Positions 1 through 9,723 of a DNA stretch of 64,000 nt are shown here, in pieces (the stretch's first letter is position 1; each line of letters begins with the position of its first letter). The stretch spans positions 144,799 through 208,798 of the forward strand of contig CAVWPR010000024.1 in assembly GCA_963756815.1 (NCBI GenBank). The letters run 5' to 3'. The stretch is from JAENVU01 sp963756815. Its GTDB lineage: Bacteria; Actinomycetota; Acidimicrobiia; IMCC26256; JAENVU01. Under the pieces are notes generated by a model. That model ran no database searches. It worked only from the letters and a program-made list of their open reading frames with translations, and was not told the DNA's origin. Both the position numbers and the translations under genes were made by a program.

Positions 1-1128
1 CACCATGCGGTACGCGTCGTCGCGCGACCGACCCGCCTCGACGAGCGCCAACAGGACGGGCTGGCTGAACACGAGCCCGTACGACGCGTCGAGGTTCTCG
101 AGCATGCGGTCCGGATACACGACCATGCCCTCGACGATCGCGCGCATCTTCACGAGCACGTAGTGCGCGAGCAGGCACGCGTCGGGCAGGATCACCCGCT
201 CGACCGACGAGTGCGAGATGTCGCGCTCGTGCCAGAGCGCCACGTTCTCCAGGCCGGCCACGAGGTCGGCGCGCAGGACCCGCGCCAGCCCGCACAGCTG
301 CTCGCTCTTCACCGGGTTCCGCTTGTGCGGCATCGCGGAGGAGCCCTTCTGCTTCCCGGCCCGGAACGGCTCCTCCACCTCGCGCACCTCGGTGCGCTGG
401 AGGTGGCGGATCTCGAGGGCGCACTGCTCGACCGTGGCGCCGGCCGACGCGCACGCGTAGAGCAGCTCGGCGTGCCGGTCGCGCGCGAGCACCTGGGTCG
501 CCGGCACCGGCTCGAGGCCGAGGGCGGCGCACACGTGCTGCTCCACGAACGGGTCGACGTTCGAGTAGGTGCCGACCGCCCCCGAGAGCTTCCCGACCGC
601 GATGCCGGCCCGGGCGCGCCGCAGCCGCTCGACGTCGCGCCGTACCTGGAGCGCCCAGAGGGCGAGCTTCACCCCGAAGGTGGTCGGCTCGGCGTGGATC
701 CCGTGCGTGCGCCCCACCATCGGCGTGTCGCGGAACTCGTGGGCCCGGGCGGTGATCGCCCGGTCGAGGGCCTCGGCCGCCTCGATCAGCAGATCGGCCG
801 CCCGCGTGAGCTGGAGCGCGAGGGCGGTGTCGACGACGTCGCTCGAGGTCAGGCCGTAGTGGACCCACGCGCCCTCGGGTTGACCCACCCGCTCCTGCAC
901 GACGTCGACGAAGGCGGCGACGTCGTGCTCGGTGACGAGCTCGCGCTCGTCGATGGCGGCGACGTCGAAGCCGCCTCGCTCGCGCACCGCGACCGCGGCC
1001 TCCTTCGGCACCACGCCGAGCTCGGCCCACGCCTCCGTCGCGAGGATCTCGACCTCGAGCCACGCGCCGAACTTCGCCTCGTCGGTGAACAGGGCGGCCA
1101 TCTCGGGGAGCGAGTAGCGCGGGATCAC
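1..1128 (-). CDS. purB: adenylosuccinate lyase (C-terminus cut off by window edge)
   Basis: This enzyme splits SAICAR in IMP synthesis and adenylosuccinate in AMP synthesis, releasing fumarate each time. The frame is open from a GTG at 1126-1128 to base 1, giving about 376 residues of an expected 430-470. The fumarase/aspartase-superfamily signature SSAMPHKRNP is read at about 308-337. An upstream motif of the family, GRTHGIHAEPTTFG, lies at about residue 135. A GGAGG-like site (RC of 1131-1140) precedes the GTG. purD follows on the same strand only 14 bases upstream, so the two are probably cotranscribed with purA as a purine cluster. No frame break is seen in the visible part. Confidence 0.95.
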   Translation of the reverse strand, partial: MIPRYSLPEMAALFTDEAKFGAWLEVEILATEAWAELGVVPKEAAVAVRERGGFDVAAIDERELVTEHDVAAFVDVVQERVGQPEGAWVHYGLTSSDVVDTALALQLTRAADLLIEAAEALDRAITARAHEFRDTPMVGRTHGIHAEPTTFGVKLALWALQVRRDVERLRRARAGIAVGKLSGAVGTYSNVDPFVEQHVCAALGLEPVPATQVLARDRHAELLYACASAGATVEQCALEIRHLQRTEVREVEEPFRAGKQKGSSAMPHKRNPVKSEQLCGLARVLRADLVAGLENVALWHERDISHSSVERVILPDACLLAHYVLVKMRAIVEGMVVYPDRMLENLDASYGLVFSQPVLLALVEAGRSRDDAYRMV

Positions 1129-1142
1129 GGGGCCTCCAGGGG

Positions 1143-2390
1143 TCAGGTCGAGGGTGCGGCGGCGATGTCGCGCCGGCAGTACTTGCCGCGCCACGAGATC
1201 GTGTCGGCGGCGGTGTAGGCCTTGGCGCGCGCGGCGGCGACGTCGGCGCCGAGCGCGGTCACCGCGAGCACGCGCCCACCCGCGGTCACCAGCCCCGCGT
1301 CGGTCCGGGCGGTCCCGGCGTGGAACACGAGCACGTCGTCGTCGACCGCGTCGAGACCGGTGACGACGTCGCCGGTGCGCGGGTCGGTCGGGTAGCCCTC
1401 GCTCGCGAGCACGACGGTCACGCAGGCGTCGTCGCGGAACTCGACCGGTGTCTCCAACCGACCGGTCGCAGCCTCGGCACAGTGCACGGCCAGGTCGCTC
1501 GCGAGCCGCGGCACCACCACCTCGCACTCCGGGTCGCCGAAGCGGACGTTGTACTCGATGATCTTCGGACCGTCCGGGGTGAGCATGAGACCGGCGTAGA
1601 GCACGCCCCGGTACTCGACGTCGAACGACGCGAGCCGGGCGAGCGTGGGCGTGACCGCCCGCTCCATGATCTGTTGCACCAGCGCGTCGGTCGCCACCGG
1701 GACCGGCGAGTACGCGCCGATGCCGCCGGTGTTGGGCCCGAGGTCGCCGTCGCCGAACCGCTTGAAGTCCTGCGCCGGCGCGAGCGGCACGCCGTCGAGG
1801 CTGCCGTCGCAGAGCACGAGGAGCGACAGCTCGGGGCCGGTGAGGCCCTCCTCGATCACCACGGTGCGGCCCGCGTCGCCGAACGCCCGACCGGCGAGGT
1901 ACTCGCGCACCCCGTCACGGGCCTCGGCGAGCGACTCGGTGACGAGGACGCCCTTCCCGGCGGCGAGCCCATCGGTCTTGACGACGTAGAGCCCGGGCAG
2001 CGTCTCGAGGTACGCGAGCGCGACGTCCTCCTGCTCCGCGGTGAACGTCGCGTGCCGGGCGGTGGGGATCTCGGCCCCCGCCAGCAGCTCCTTCATCCAC
2101 GCCTTGGACCCCTCCAGCCGCGCGGCGGCCGCCGACGGTCCGAAGACCGCGACGCCGCGACCGCGGAGCTCGTCGGCCAGGCCGTCGACGAGGGGCGCCT
2201 CGGGCCCGACCACCACGAGGTCCACCGTCTCGAGACTCTCCATCGCGTCGTCGAGGGGCAGGCACGTGGCCACCTCGGCGATCCCCGGGTTCCCGGGCGC
2301 GGCGAGGACCGCGTCGACCACCGGCGAGCGCGACAGTCCCCACGCGAGGGCGTGCTCACGCGCGCCGCTCCCGACGACGAGGACCTGCAT
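1143..2390 (-). CDS. purD: phosphoribosylamine--glycine ligase (GAR synthetase)
   Basis: It joins glycine to phosphoribosylamine using ATP, the second step of purine synthesis. The 415-residue product has the usual length. It begins MQVLVVGSGAREHAL, the family's N-terminal nucleotide-fold motif. A central ATP-grasp part carries KTDGLAAGKGV (about residues 138-148), and NVRFGDPECEVVVP (about 281-294) is typical of PurD. The ATG at 2388-2390 directly follows the end of the purA reading frame, and purB lies 14 bases downstream. The frame is intact. Confidence 0.96.
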   Translation of the reverse strand: MQVLVVGSGAREHALAWGLSRSPVVDAVLAAPGNPGIAEVATCLPLDDAMESLETVDLVVVGPEAPLVDGLADELRGRGVAVFGPSAAAARLEGSKAWMKELLAGAEIPTARHATFTAEQEDVALAYLETLPGLYVVKTDGLAAGKGVLVTESLAEARDGVREYLAGRAFGDAGRTVVIEEGLTGPELSLLVLCDGSLDGVPLAPAQDFKRFGDGDLGPNTGGIGAYSPVPVATDALVQQIMERAVTPTLARLASFDVEYRGVLYAGLMLTPDGPKIIEYNVRFGDPECEVVVPRLASDLAVHCAEAATGRLETPVEFRDDACVTVVLASEGYPTDPRTGDVVTGLDAVDDDVLVFHAGTARTDAGLVTAGGRVLAVTALGADVAAARAKAYTAADTISWRGKYCRRDIAAAPST

Positions 2391-3774
2391 CTAGGCTCCC
2401 GACCGAAGCGAGGAACGAGCGGAGGTGAGCAGCCGCGGAGCGTCCCGACGCACATCGACGTGCCTCGCCCCAGCGGAGCGGCCGACGGGCGCACGGCGCG
2501 ACGACGGTCTGGTCGCGTGCGGGACCGACGGACACGAACGACACGTGGACCCCGGTGTAGCTCTCGATGAACTGCACGTAGTCGCGCGCGGCGCGCGGGA
2601 GGTCGTCGAGGCGCTCGGCCCGCTCGATGTCGCACTGCCAGCCGGGGAACGTCTCGTAGATCGGCGTCACCTTGTGGATCACCGACTGGTGGTACGGCAC
2701 GTGGTCGTACCGGGTGCCGTCCTCACCGCGGTAGCCCACGCAGACCTTGAGCTCGGGCAACGGGGAGAGCACATCGAGCTTCGTGATCGCGAGCTCGGTG
2801 CACGTGTTGAGCCGGCACGCGTGCTTGACCATCACGAGGTCGAGCCAGCCCGTCCGGCGCCGCCGCTTCGTATTGGTGCCGAACTCCGCGCCCCGGTCCA
2901 CGAGCAGGTCGCCGACGACGTCGCCCTCGTGGAGCTCGGCCGGGAACGGTCCCGCGCCGACGCGAGTCGTGTACGCCTTCACCACGCCCACCACGCGCTC
3001 GATGTCGAGCGGGCCGACACCGGCGCCGGCCGTGACCGCACCTGAGACCGGATTGCTCGACGTGACGAACGGATACGTCCCGTGGTCGAGGTCGAGGAAC
3101 GTCGCCTGGGCGCCTTCGAAGAGCACCCACTGTTGGGCGTCGAGCGCCTCGTGGACCAGGTGCACGGTGTCGTCGATGAGGGGCGCGAGCTTCGGCACCA
3201 GATCGAGGTACTGCTTCGCGAGGGCGTCGGCGTCGACGGGCAGCCGGTTGTAGACCTTGGTGAGCACGCCGTTCTTCTCGCGCAGCGCCAGGTCGAGCTT
3301 CTCGCGGAAGATCTTCGGGTCGAGCAGGTCCTGGACCCGCAGGCCGACCCGCATCGCCTTGTCGGCGTACGCCGGGCCGATGCCGCGCTTGGTGGTCCCG
3401 AGCTTGGCGTTGCCGAGGTAGCGCTCGTTCAGGCGGTCGAGCTCCTGGTGGTACGGCATGATCAGGTGCGCGTTGCCCGACAGGCGCAGGCGACGCGAGT
3501 CGATGCCGCGGGCCTCCAGCGCCTCCAGCTCGTCGAGCAGGACCCGCGGGTCCACGACGACCCCGTTGCCGATGACGGGTACCACCCAGGGGTAGAGGAC
3601 GCCGCTCGGCACGAGCTGGAGCTTGAACACCTCGCCGTCGACCACGAGCGTGTGGCCGGCGTTGTGGCCGCCCTGGTAGCGAACGCAGAGCGACGCCTCC
3701 TTGGCGAGGTAGTCGGTGAACCGGCCCTTGCCCTCGTCACCCCACTGGGTGCCGACGATCACTGCTCCCGGCAC
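2356..3774 (-). CDS. purA: adenylosuccinate synthetase with unusual C-terminal extension
   Basis: It makes adenylosuccinate from IMP and aspartate using GTP. The GTP-loop signature GTQWGDEGKG starts at about residue 8, and GTTKRGIGPAYADKA (about 132-146) is diagnostic. The GTG at 3772-3774 is chosen because GGGGAG lies just upstream and homology begins right after it. An upstream in-frame extension to 4029 has no family similarity. The family normally ends near SVGPARDQTVVAP (about residue 427). Here the frame runs about 45 residues further through an interspersed repeat (2398-2453) and overlaps the purD start by 35 bases. The tail is either readthrough into the repeat or the result of an unrecognised indel. 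Confidence 0.93.
   Translation of the reverse strand: MPGAVIVGTQWGDEGKGRFTDYLAKEASLCVRYQGGHNAGHTLVVDGEVFKLQLVPSGVLYPWVVPVIGNGVVVDPRVLLDELEALEARGIDSRRLRLSGNAHLIMPYHQELDRLNERYLGNAKLGTTKRGIGPAYADKAMRVGLRVQDLLDPKIFREKLDLALREKNGVLTKVYNRLPVDADALAKQYLDLVPKLAPLIDDTVHLVHEALDAQQWVLFEGAQATFLDLDHGTYPFVTSSNPVSGAVTAGAGVGPLDIERVVGVVKAYTTRVGAGPFPAELHEGDVVGDLLVDRGAEFGTNTKRRRRTGWLDLVMVKHACRLNTCTELAITKLDVLSPLPELKVCVGYRGEDGTRYDHVPYHQSVIHKVTPIYETFPGWQCDIERAERLDDLPRAARDYVQFIESYTGVHVSFVSVGPARDQTVVAPCARRPLRWGEARRCASGRSAAAHLRSFLASVGSLDAGPRRRERRA
2398..2453 (+). repeat. interspersed extragenic repeat, copy 1
   Basis: About 56 bases beginning CCCGACCGAAGCGAGGAACG, containing ACGAGCGGAGGTGAGCAGC and ending GGAGCGTCCCGACGCAC. 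Closely related copies lie at about 34196-34256 (same orientation) and 27636-27693 (opposite orientation), with a more diverged one at 3971-4025. Here it sits at the 3' end of purA, inside its apparent C-terminal extension. Confidence 0.7.
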
Positions 3775-3970
3775 GACCGCTCCCCACCCGACACCACGAA
3801 GTTCGTTGCGCGAATAGGACCGGCTCCGAGATCGGTGCCGGTCCTCGACGTGACTGCACTCACGTTGGGAGCAGGTTAGTGGAACGTCACGGCTCCGGGC
3901 GACCCCGCTCGGTCTCGCCAGCACGGCCGACGAGTCGCGCGAGCGTCCCGACGGCCCGACCGCTACGCCC

Positions 3971-4025
3971 GGCGGAGCGCCGAGTCGGAGGCGAGCCGCG
4001 TCGGAGCGTCCCGACCGATGTGCGG
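3971..4025 (+). repeat. interspersed extragenic repeat, copy 2 (diverged)
   Basis: Contains GTCGGAGGCGAGCCGCG followed by the shared 12-mer GAGCGTCCCGAC (4004-4015). A second, isolated copy of that 12-mer is at 3941-3952. It lies immediately beyond the clpB stop codon, in the 251-base gap between clpB and purA. I see no gene in that gap (3775-4025). Confidence 0.6.
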
Positions 4026-6606
4026 TCAAGCCGTCGGAGCGGAGACGCCGAAGTGGTGGAACACGAGACCGTCGGGGCTCGCGTCCACCTGGATCACGTC
4101 GCCGTCGCGATAGTTGCCCTGGAGCAGCTCCAGCGCGATCGGATCCGCGACCTCCTTCTGCAGCACCCGCTTGAGCGGGCGGGCGCCGTAGTCGGGGTCG
4201 TAGCCGACCCGTGCGACGTGGTCGCGTGCCGCCGCCGTGAGCTCGAGGCCGAGGCCCCGCCCCTCGAGGCGCTCACGCAGCAGGTCCACCTGGAGGTCGA
4301 CGATGCGGGCGATGTGCGACTCGTCGAGACGGTGGAAGACCACGATCTCGTCGACGCGGTTCACGAACTCGGGCTTGAAGTGGCTGCGGACCGCCGCCAT
4401 CACGAGCGCGTCGTCACCGCCGGCGCCGAGGTTGCTCGTCATGATGAGCACGGTGTTGCTGAAGTCGACGGTGCGACCCTGACCGTCGGTGAGGCGGCCG
4501 TCGTCCATGAGCGCGAGCAGCACGTTGAAGACGTCCGGGTGGGCCTTCTCGACCTCGTCGAGCAGGATCACCGCGTACGGCCGGCGCCGCACCGCCTCGG
4601 TGAGCTGGCCGCCCTCCTCGTAGCCGACGTAGCCCGGGGGCGCGCCGACGAGGCGCGACACGGAGTGCTTCTCCATGTACTCGCTCATGTCGATGCGGAC
4701 CATGGCCCGCTCGTCGTCGAACAGGAAGTCGGCGAGCGCACGGGCGAGCTCGGTCTTGCCGACGCCGGTGGGGCCGAGGAACAGGAACGAGCCGATCGGG
4801 CGGTGCGGGTCCGACAGGCCGGCGCGCGAGCGGCGGATCGCATTCGCGACCGCGGTCACGGCGTCGTCCTGACCGACGACACGAGCGTGGAGCTCGTCCT
4901 CCATGCGCACGAGCTTCGCCATCTCGCCCTCCATGAGGCGCGAGACGGGCACACCCGTCCACTTGGCGACGATCTCGGCGACGTCCTCCTCGTCGACCTC
5001 CTCCTTGAGCATGACGTGGCCGCGCCTGGAGCTCGTCGAGGCGGGTGGTGCGCGTCTCGATGTCTGCCTCGAGGTCGCGCATCGTGCCGTAGCGCAGCTC
5101 CGCGGCCCGCTGGAGGTCGCCGTCGCGCTCGGCCTTCTCGGCGTCGGTGCGGGCCGCCTCGAGCGCCTCCTTGCGCTCCCGGATCGCGGCGATGGCCTCC
5201 TTCTCCAGCTGCCACTGCGCGGTCATGCCGTCGCGCTCCTCGTCCAGACCCGCGAGCTCGGCCTCGAGCGCCGCGAGCCGCTGCTTCGACGCCTCGTCGG
5301 TCTCCTTGGCGAGCGCCGCCTTCTCGATCTCGAGCTGGCGGATCCGGCGCTCGACGACGTCGAGCTCGTTCGGCATCGAGTCGATCTCGATGCGCAGACG
5401 CGACGCGGCCTCGTCGACGAGGTCGATCGCCTTGTCCGGGAGCTGACGGGCGGGGATGTACCGGTCCGAGAGCACCGCCGCCGCGACCAGCGCCGCGTCC
5501 TGGATGCGCACACCGTGGTGGACCTCGTAGCGCTCCTTGAGCCCGCGCAGGATGGCGACCGTGTCCTCGACCGACGGCTCACCCACGTAGACCTGCTGGA
5601 ACCGGCGCTCGAGCGCGGGATCCTTCTCGACGTACTTGCGGTACTCGTCGAGCGTGGTCGCGCCGATCATGCGCAGCTCGCCGCGGGCGAGCATGGGCTT
5701 GATCATGTTGCCCGCGTCGACCGCGCCTTCGGCACCACCCGCCCCGACGATGGTGTGGAGCTCGTCGATGAACGTGACGATCTCGCCGTCGGAGTCGACG
5801 ATCTCCTTGAGGACGGCCTTGAGCCGCTCCTCGAACTCGCCGCGGTACTTCGCACCGGCGACCATCGAGCCGATGTCGAGCGAGATCAGCCGCTTGTCGC
5901 GCAGGCTCTCGGGAACGTCGCCCTCGACGATGCGGCGGGCGAGGCCCTCGGCGATCGCGGTCTTGCCGACGCCGGGCTCACCGATGAGCACCGGGTTGTT
6001 CTTCGTCCGGCGCGAGAGCACCTGGATGACGCGTCGGATCTCCTCGTCGCGTCCGATGACCGGGTCGAGCTTGCCCTTGCGCGCCTCCTCGGTGAGGTCG
6101 CGACCGAATCGCTCGAGCGCCTGGTACTGCTCCTCGGGGTTCTCCGACGTCACGCGGTGCGAGCCCCGCACCTGCTTCAGCGCGTCGAGCACCGCCTCGG
6201 TGGTGACGCCGAGGTTGCGGAGCAGGTCGCCGACACCGCCGGCCACCTTCGTCATCGCGAGGAGCACGTGCTCCGTGGAGAGGTAGTCGTCACCGAGGTC
6301 GGCGCGCTCTGCGTCCGCGGCCTCGAGCAGGCGGTACGCGTCCTGGGCGACCTGCGGCGCCTGGGCGGTGGAGCCGTAGACCTGCGGCTGCTTGGCGAGA
6401 GCCGCGTCCACCGCGTCCTTCACCGCCTTGGGCGCCACCCCGACCCGCTCGAGGACCGGAAGGACCACGCCCTCGGGCTGACCGACGAGCGCGGCCAGCA
6501 GGTGCTCGGGGGTCACCTGACTGTGGTTGCGCTCCCGCGCCAGACCCTGCGAGGCGCCGATGGCCTCCTGGGTCTTGCGGGTCAGCTTGTTCGGGTCGAG
6601 TGCCAT
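4026..6606 (-). CDS. clpB: ClpB-type AAA+ disaggregase (frame broken near 5015)
   Basis: ClpB works with DnaK to extract proteins from aggregates. An N-terminal Clp_N repeat domain (MALDPNKLTRKTQEAI start) is followed by AAA1 with Walker A GEPGVGKTAIAEG. Next come the coiled-coil M domain (about 400-530) and AAA2 with GPTGVGKTELARAL and the LMEGEMAKL linker typical of ClpB. The frame changes between LDELQAR and HVMLKEEVDEEDV at about 5010-5035. One extra C in the GGCC run accounts for it, and without it the protein is about 859 residues, the normal ClpB length. ATG 6604-6606 is preceded by GAGGTGGGAA. An HspR-operator-like repeat lies at 6643-6663. The break is probably a sequencing error. 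Confidence 0.93.
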
Positions 6607-6642
6607 TTCCCACCTCGGGCGTGCTCGTGCGGCTGGTCGAAA

Positions 6643-6663
6643 GTTGACAACGGGATTGTCAAG
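6643..6663 (-). promoter_or_regulatory. HAIR-like inverted repeat upstream of clpB
   Basis: The plus strand reads GTTGACA, seven bases, TGTCAAG, a near-perfect inverted repeat with 6 of 7 arm positions paired. The HspR operator (HAIR) is CTTGAGT-N7-ACTCAAG, so arm length, spacing and the TTGA/TCAA core agree while the inner bases differ. It lies 37 bases upstream of the clpB ATG, and hspR is encoded nearby. Control by HspR is an inference from this architecture and from known actinobacterial clpB regulation. Confidence 0.5.
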
Positions 6664-6669
6664 TCTTGC

Positions 6670-6860
6670 ATTCCCGGGGCGGTGGGGGGGGGGGTGGTGG
6701 GGGGGTAGTGGTGGGGAGGGGGAGGGGAAGTAGGGAACCGCTGGGGATGGCGGGGGGAGGAAGTAAGTAGAGCGGTGGGGATGTGGTGAGAGGGTTGAGC
6801 GTAGACTGCGGGTAGAAGTAGAGGGAGGTTGTGGTGATGTTGAGGGAGGGTAAGGTGGTG
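6670..6860. repeat. G-rich low-complexity tract
   Basis: The plus strand is nearly free of C here and carries runs of 11 G (6684-6694) and 7 G (6699-6705), among many GGTGG and GGGAGG words. This is unlike the balanced GC-rich sequence around it. It separates the clpB promoter from the degraded membrane-protein locus. It could be a G-quadruplex-forming tract or a low-quality assembly junction. Confidence 0.6.
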
Positions 6861-6869
6861 AACGCAGCA

Positions 6870-8084
6870 CCGACTGTGGGTTCAGACAGGCCCATGCGAG
6901 CGCGGCTGCACGAGGATGCGGTGGACGAGGCGCTGGCAGTGATGAGCGCGGGCAGCGACGACACGAGCAAGGGAATGGTGTGGTATGAACGAGGCCCGAA
7001 GCGTATCAGCCCACCAGGTGCGACGAGGCCAGAGACCGCGAGCCAGGTAGCGACGGCACCGAGGCCTGCGGCGCCGATCACGGCTCGGTTTGGCGAGCGG
7101 CCCCGCACGCGAGGAAGGCGCCCACCGGCGCCAACGGCAGCAGGGCTGAATATCACCAGGCCCCGGCTCGGACTCACGAGATCCCTCGGGGTCGGGGGTT
7201 ATAGAGCGGTTGCGGTATAAGGCGCGAGGGCATTGCCGAACGTCGAGAGGTAACGCCAGGAGCACAGATGACTGCGCGGCGCCGGCCAGCATCCACGCGG
7301 TCGCACAGAGCGACGGGTAACGACAAGAGGAACAGCAGTACGGCTGCTGGCAGCAATGGCGGAGAGAGACGGCTGCGGCGGCAAGGGTGGTCCCTGCCAC
7401 CAATGACCACCGGCGGGTCAGGCGCGGCGGCATCGCCGCCTCGAGCCGGAGAATAGCGAGGAGTGCGAGCGCGATGTAAGAGCATTGCGGGCCCGTGCTG
7501 CAGAGCGCGGCTCGCCGTCGACCACACCGTCGTTGTGAGTGCCGTCGCCAGCGAGGTGCCGATCGCCCACGGAACCGGCGCGCCGTATCCAAGGTCAGCA
7601 TCGCCTCGACGACGAAGGACAGCACCAGCGTCGCGAGCGAGCACGCCAGTGCGGCGCTGACGAGCGACACCACCCAGGTGCGCTTCCCGTTCAGGACCTC
7701 ATAGGCACCGGGTCAGACCCCAACAGCGTGTGCGGCATCCAGCGTGACGACCGCCGGGATCGCCCAGAGTGCCGTCGGCCACGGGAAGAAGTCGTAGCGG
7801 TGTCCCTCGAAGACGGCGACCCCGTAGTGGTGGCGGATCTGCTTGCTGTCGAACTCGTCGACGGCGAGCGTCCGGTGGTGCACAATCGAGTACGCGGTGG
7901 GCGCGGCAAGGAGCGAGTCGCCGTTCTGGACGACCGGGCTCACGCAGAAGACGACGAACACCCCGAACGTGAGGGCAACACGGATCCACCGCTGACACGA
8001 CCGGCGTCGGTGCCCCGACCCGGCGTCTGCGGGGGTGTCGAGACCATCGTCATCGATCGTCTCGGAACACAGGAGCTTGCCCAT
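6870..8084 (-). pseudogene. broken multi-span membrane protein
   Basis: I do not recognise the family. The minus strand from ATG 8082-8084 codes for a polar N-terminus and then a membrane span (RVALTFGVFVVFCVSPV). A loop follows with DEFDSKQIRHHYGVAVF and HRYDFFPWPTALW, reminiscent of integral-membrane glycosyltransferase-like proteins of actinobacteria. An in-frame TGA stands at 7713-7715, yet the same frame goes on as YEVLNGKRTWVVSLVSAAL. Further hydrophobic stretches then appear in alternating frames (PVPWAIGTSLATALTTTVW, LLPAAVLLFLLSLPVALC, VIGAAGLGAVATWLAVSGL). Many shifts and a stop mean either a decayed gene or very poor sequence. GC content looks lower and codons such as TTA appear, unlike its neighbours, so it may be acquired DNA. 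Confidence 0.5.
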
Positions 8085-8161
8085 AAAGAGTAATTGTTGC
8101 AGCAGCAGATGCGGAAGGCAGGGCACTGAGGGAGAGGGTGGGTGTCCGATGGCAGCAGGCG

Positions 8162-8518
8162 TCAGCCGGTACGGCGGCGCGCCACCGGGACGAGGTCGCG
8201 CCGCAGCTCGCGGCGGGCCCGCTCGGTCGCGGCCGCCGCCTCGTGGCGGAGGCGTCGGAGCTCACGCTCCATCGCCTCGACGCGGTCCTCCAGCTCGAGG
8301 ATGCGGCGCACGCCGGCGAGACCGACGCCCTCGTTCGTGAGCTCCTGGATGCGGCGGAGGAGCGCGATGTCGCGCTCGGAGTACCGCCGGCTCCGGCCTT
8401 CCGTGCGCGCGGGCTCGATGAGCCCCTTGCGCTCGTAGATGCGCAGCGTCTGCGGGTGCACGCCCGCGAGATCCGCCGCCACCGAGATGATGTACAGCGC
8501 GCGCTCGTCGTTCGGCAC
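8162..8518 (-). CDS. hspR: HspR, MerR-family heat-shock repressor
   Basis: HspR represses the dnaK operon and often clpB in actinobacteria, with DnaK acting as corepressor. The 118-residue product begins VPNDERALYIISVAADL and has a MerR winged helix (GVHPQTLRIYERKGLIEPAR, about residues 18-37). A coiled-coil tail follows (RILELEDRVEAMERELRRL). I chose GTG 8516-8518 because AGGAGGTGTGAC precedes it. That ribosome site lies within the last codons of dnaJ, whose stop is one base away, so the two are translationally coupled. The position as last gene of dnaK-grpE-dnaJ-hspR is the classical actinobacterial arrangement. Confidence 0.95.
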   Translation of the reverse strand: MPNDERALYIISVAADLAGVHPQTLRIYERKGLIEPARTEGRSRRYSERDIALLRRIQELTNEGVGLAGVRRILELEDRVEAMERELRRLRHEAAAATERARRELRRDLVPVARRRTG

Positions 8519-8519
8519 G

Positions 8520-9718
8520 TCACACCTCCTGTCCGGCCACCGGCAGATCCGCACGCGGATCGTCGGTGAACGCAGCGGTGAGTGCCTCGACCGCCGCCTT
8601 CTGCTCCTTGTTCAACTTCGTCGGCACCGCGACGTCGAACGTCACGTAGAGGTCGCCGGCGTGGCCGTCGCTCCCGGCGATGCCCCGGCCCTTCACCTTC
8701 TGGGTGGTGCCGGGCTGGGTGCCGGCCTTCACCTTGAGCGTCACCGGCTCGCCGAGGGTCGGCACCCGCACCTGCGCGCCCAGCGCAGCCTCGGGGAACG
8801 AGACCGGCACGTGGACCGTGAGGTCGCGGTTGCCGCGGCGCCCGAAGACGGGATGCGGCCGGACGTGCACGACGACGTAGAGGTCGCCGGGCGGTCCGCC
8901 GTTGCGACCGGCCGCGCCGCGCTTGGCGACCTTGATCCGCTGGCCGTCCTTCACCCCGGCAGGGATCTTGACCTTCACGTCGCGCCGCCGGACCTCGGTG
9001 CCTCCGCCGTGACAACGCGGGCAGGGGTCCGGGATCACCACGCCGCGGCCGTGACACACCGGGCACACCTGCGCGGTGGAGAAGAACCCCTGGTTCATCG
9101 CGATCTCGCCCGAGCCACCGCACTCGGTGCACACCTGGGGCGACGTGCCGGGCCGGGCGCCGCTGCCGTGACACTCCGAGCACGCGGCCTCGGCCGTGAA
9201 CGACACCGACGTCGTGATGCCGTGCACCGCGTCGAGGAAGTCGACGGTCAGCTCGGACTCGAGGTCCGAGCCGCGCTGGGGCGCGTGGCGCTGCGCCCGG
9301 CGACCACCACCGAAGCCGCGCGCCTGGCCGCCGGCGCCGCCGCGGTTGAAGAGGCCGCCGAGGAGGTCACCGAGGTCGACGGTGTCGTCGAACTGGAAGC
9401 CGCCCGCGCTCCACCGGGGTTGAAGCCGAAGCCGCCCGGGCCGCCGGGACCACCCGGTCCGCCGGCGTACGCGCCCGACGCGACCATGCGCCGGACCTCG
9501 TCGTACTCCTTGCGCTTCTCGGCGTCCGAGAGCACGTCGTTGGCGGCGGACACCTCCTTGAAGCGCTCCTCCGCCTCCTTGTTCCCCGGGTTCGCGTCGG
9601 GGTGGTACTGCTTGGCGAGCTTGCGGTAGGCGCGCGTGATGTCCTTGTCGGACGCGTCCGACGCCACGCCGAGCACGGCGTAGTAGTCGGTGTCGAACCA
9701 CTCGCGTTGGGGAGCCAT
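8520..9718 (-). CDS. dnaJ: DnaJ co-chaperone (frame broken near 9410)
   Basis: DnaJ delivers substrates to DnaK and stimulates its ATPase. The J domain is at the N-terminus (DYYAVLGVASDAS, with YHPDANPGN carrying the HPD motif). A Gly-rich linker follows, then four zinc-finger repeats (CSECHGSG, CTECGGSG, CPVCHGRG, CPRCHGGG) and the C-terminal substrate-binding domain. Frame changes in the Gly-rich linker between FNPGG and FQFDDTVDLGDLL at about 9400-9420, consistent with one missing base. Corrected length is about 399 residues, normal for a type I DnaJ. It lies between grpE (5-base gap) and hspR (1-base gap). Confidence 0.94.
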
Positions 9719-9723
9719 CGTGC

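Noticed and set aside
163..1218. Long plus-strand reading frame opposite purB
   Set aside because: It is antisense to the clear purB frame, rich in Arg/Gly/Asp-His patterns typical of GC-rich shadow frames, and has no recognisable motif.
6831..8093. Plus-strand small frames in the broken locus
   Set aside because: They are Arg-rich, lack motifs, and oppose the hydrophobic minus-strand coding fragments.
9400..9440. Programmed frameshifting in dnaJ
   Set aside because: No slippery heptamer or downstream stem was evident, and neighbouring genes carry similar single-base shifts, so an error is more likely.
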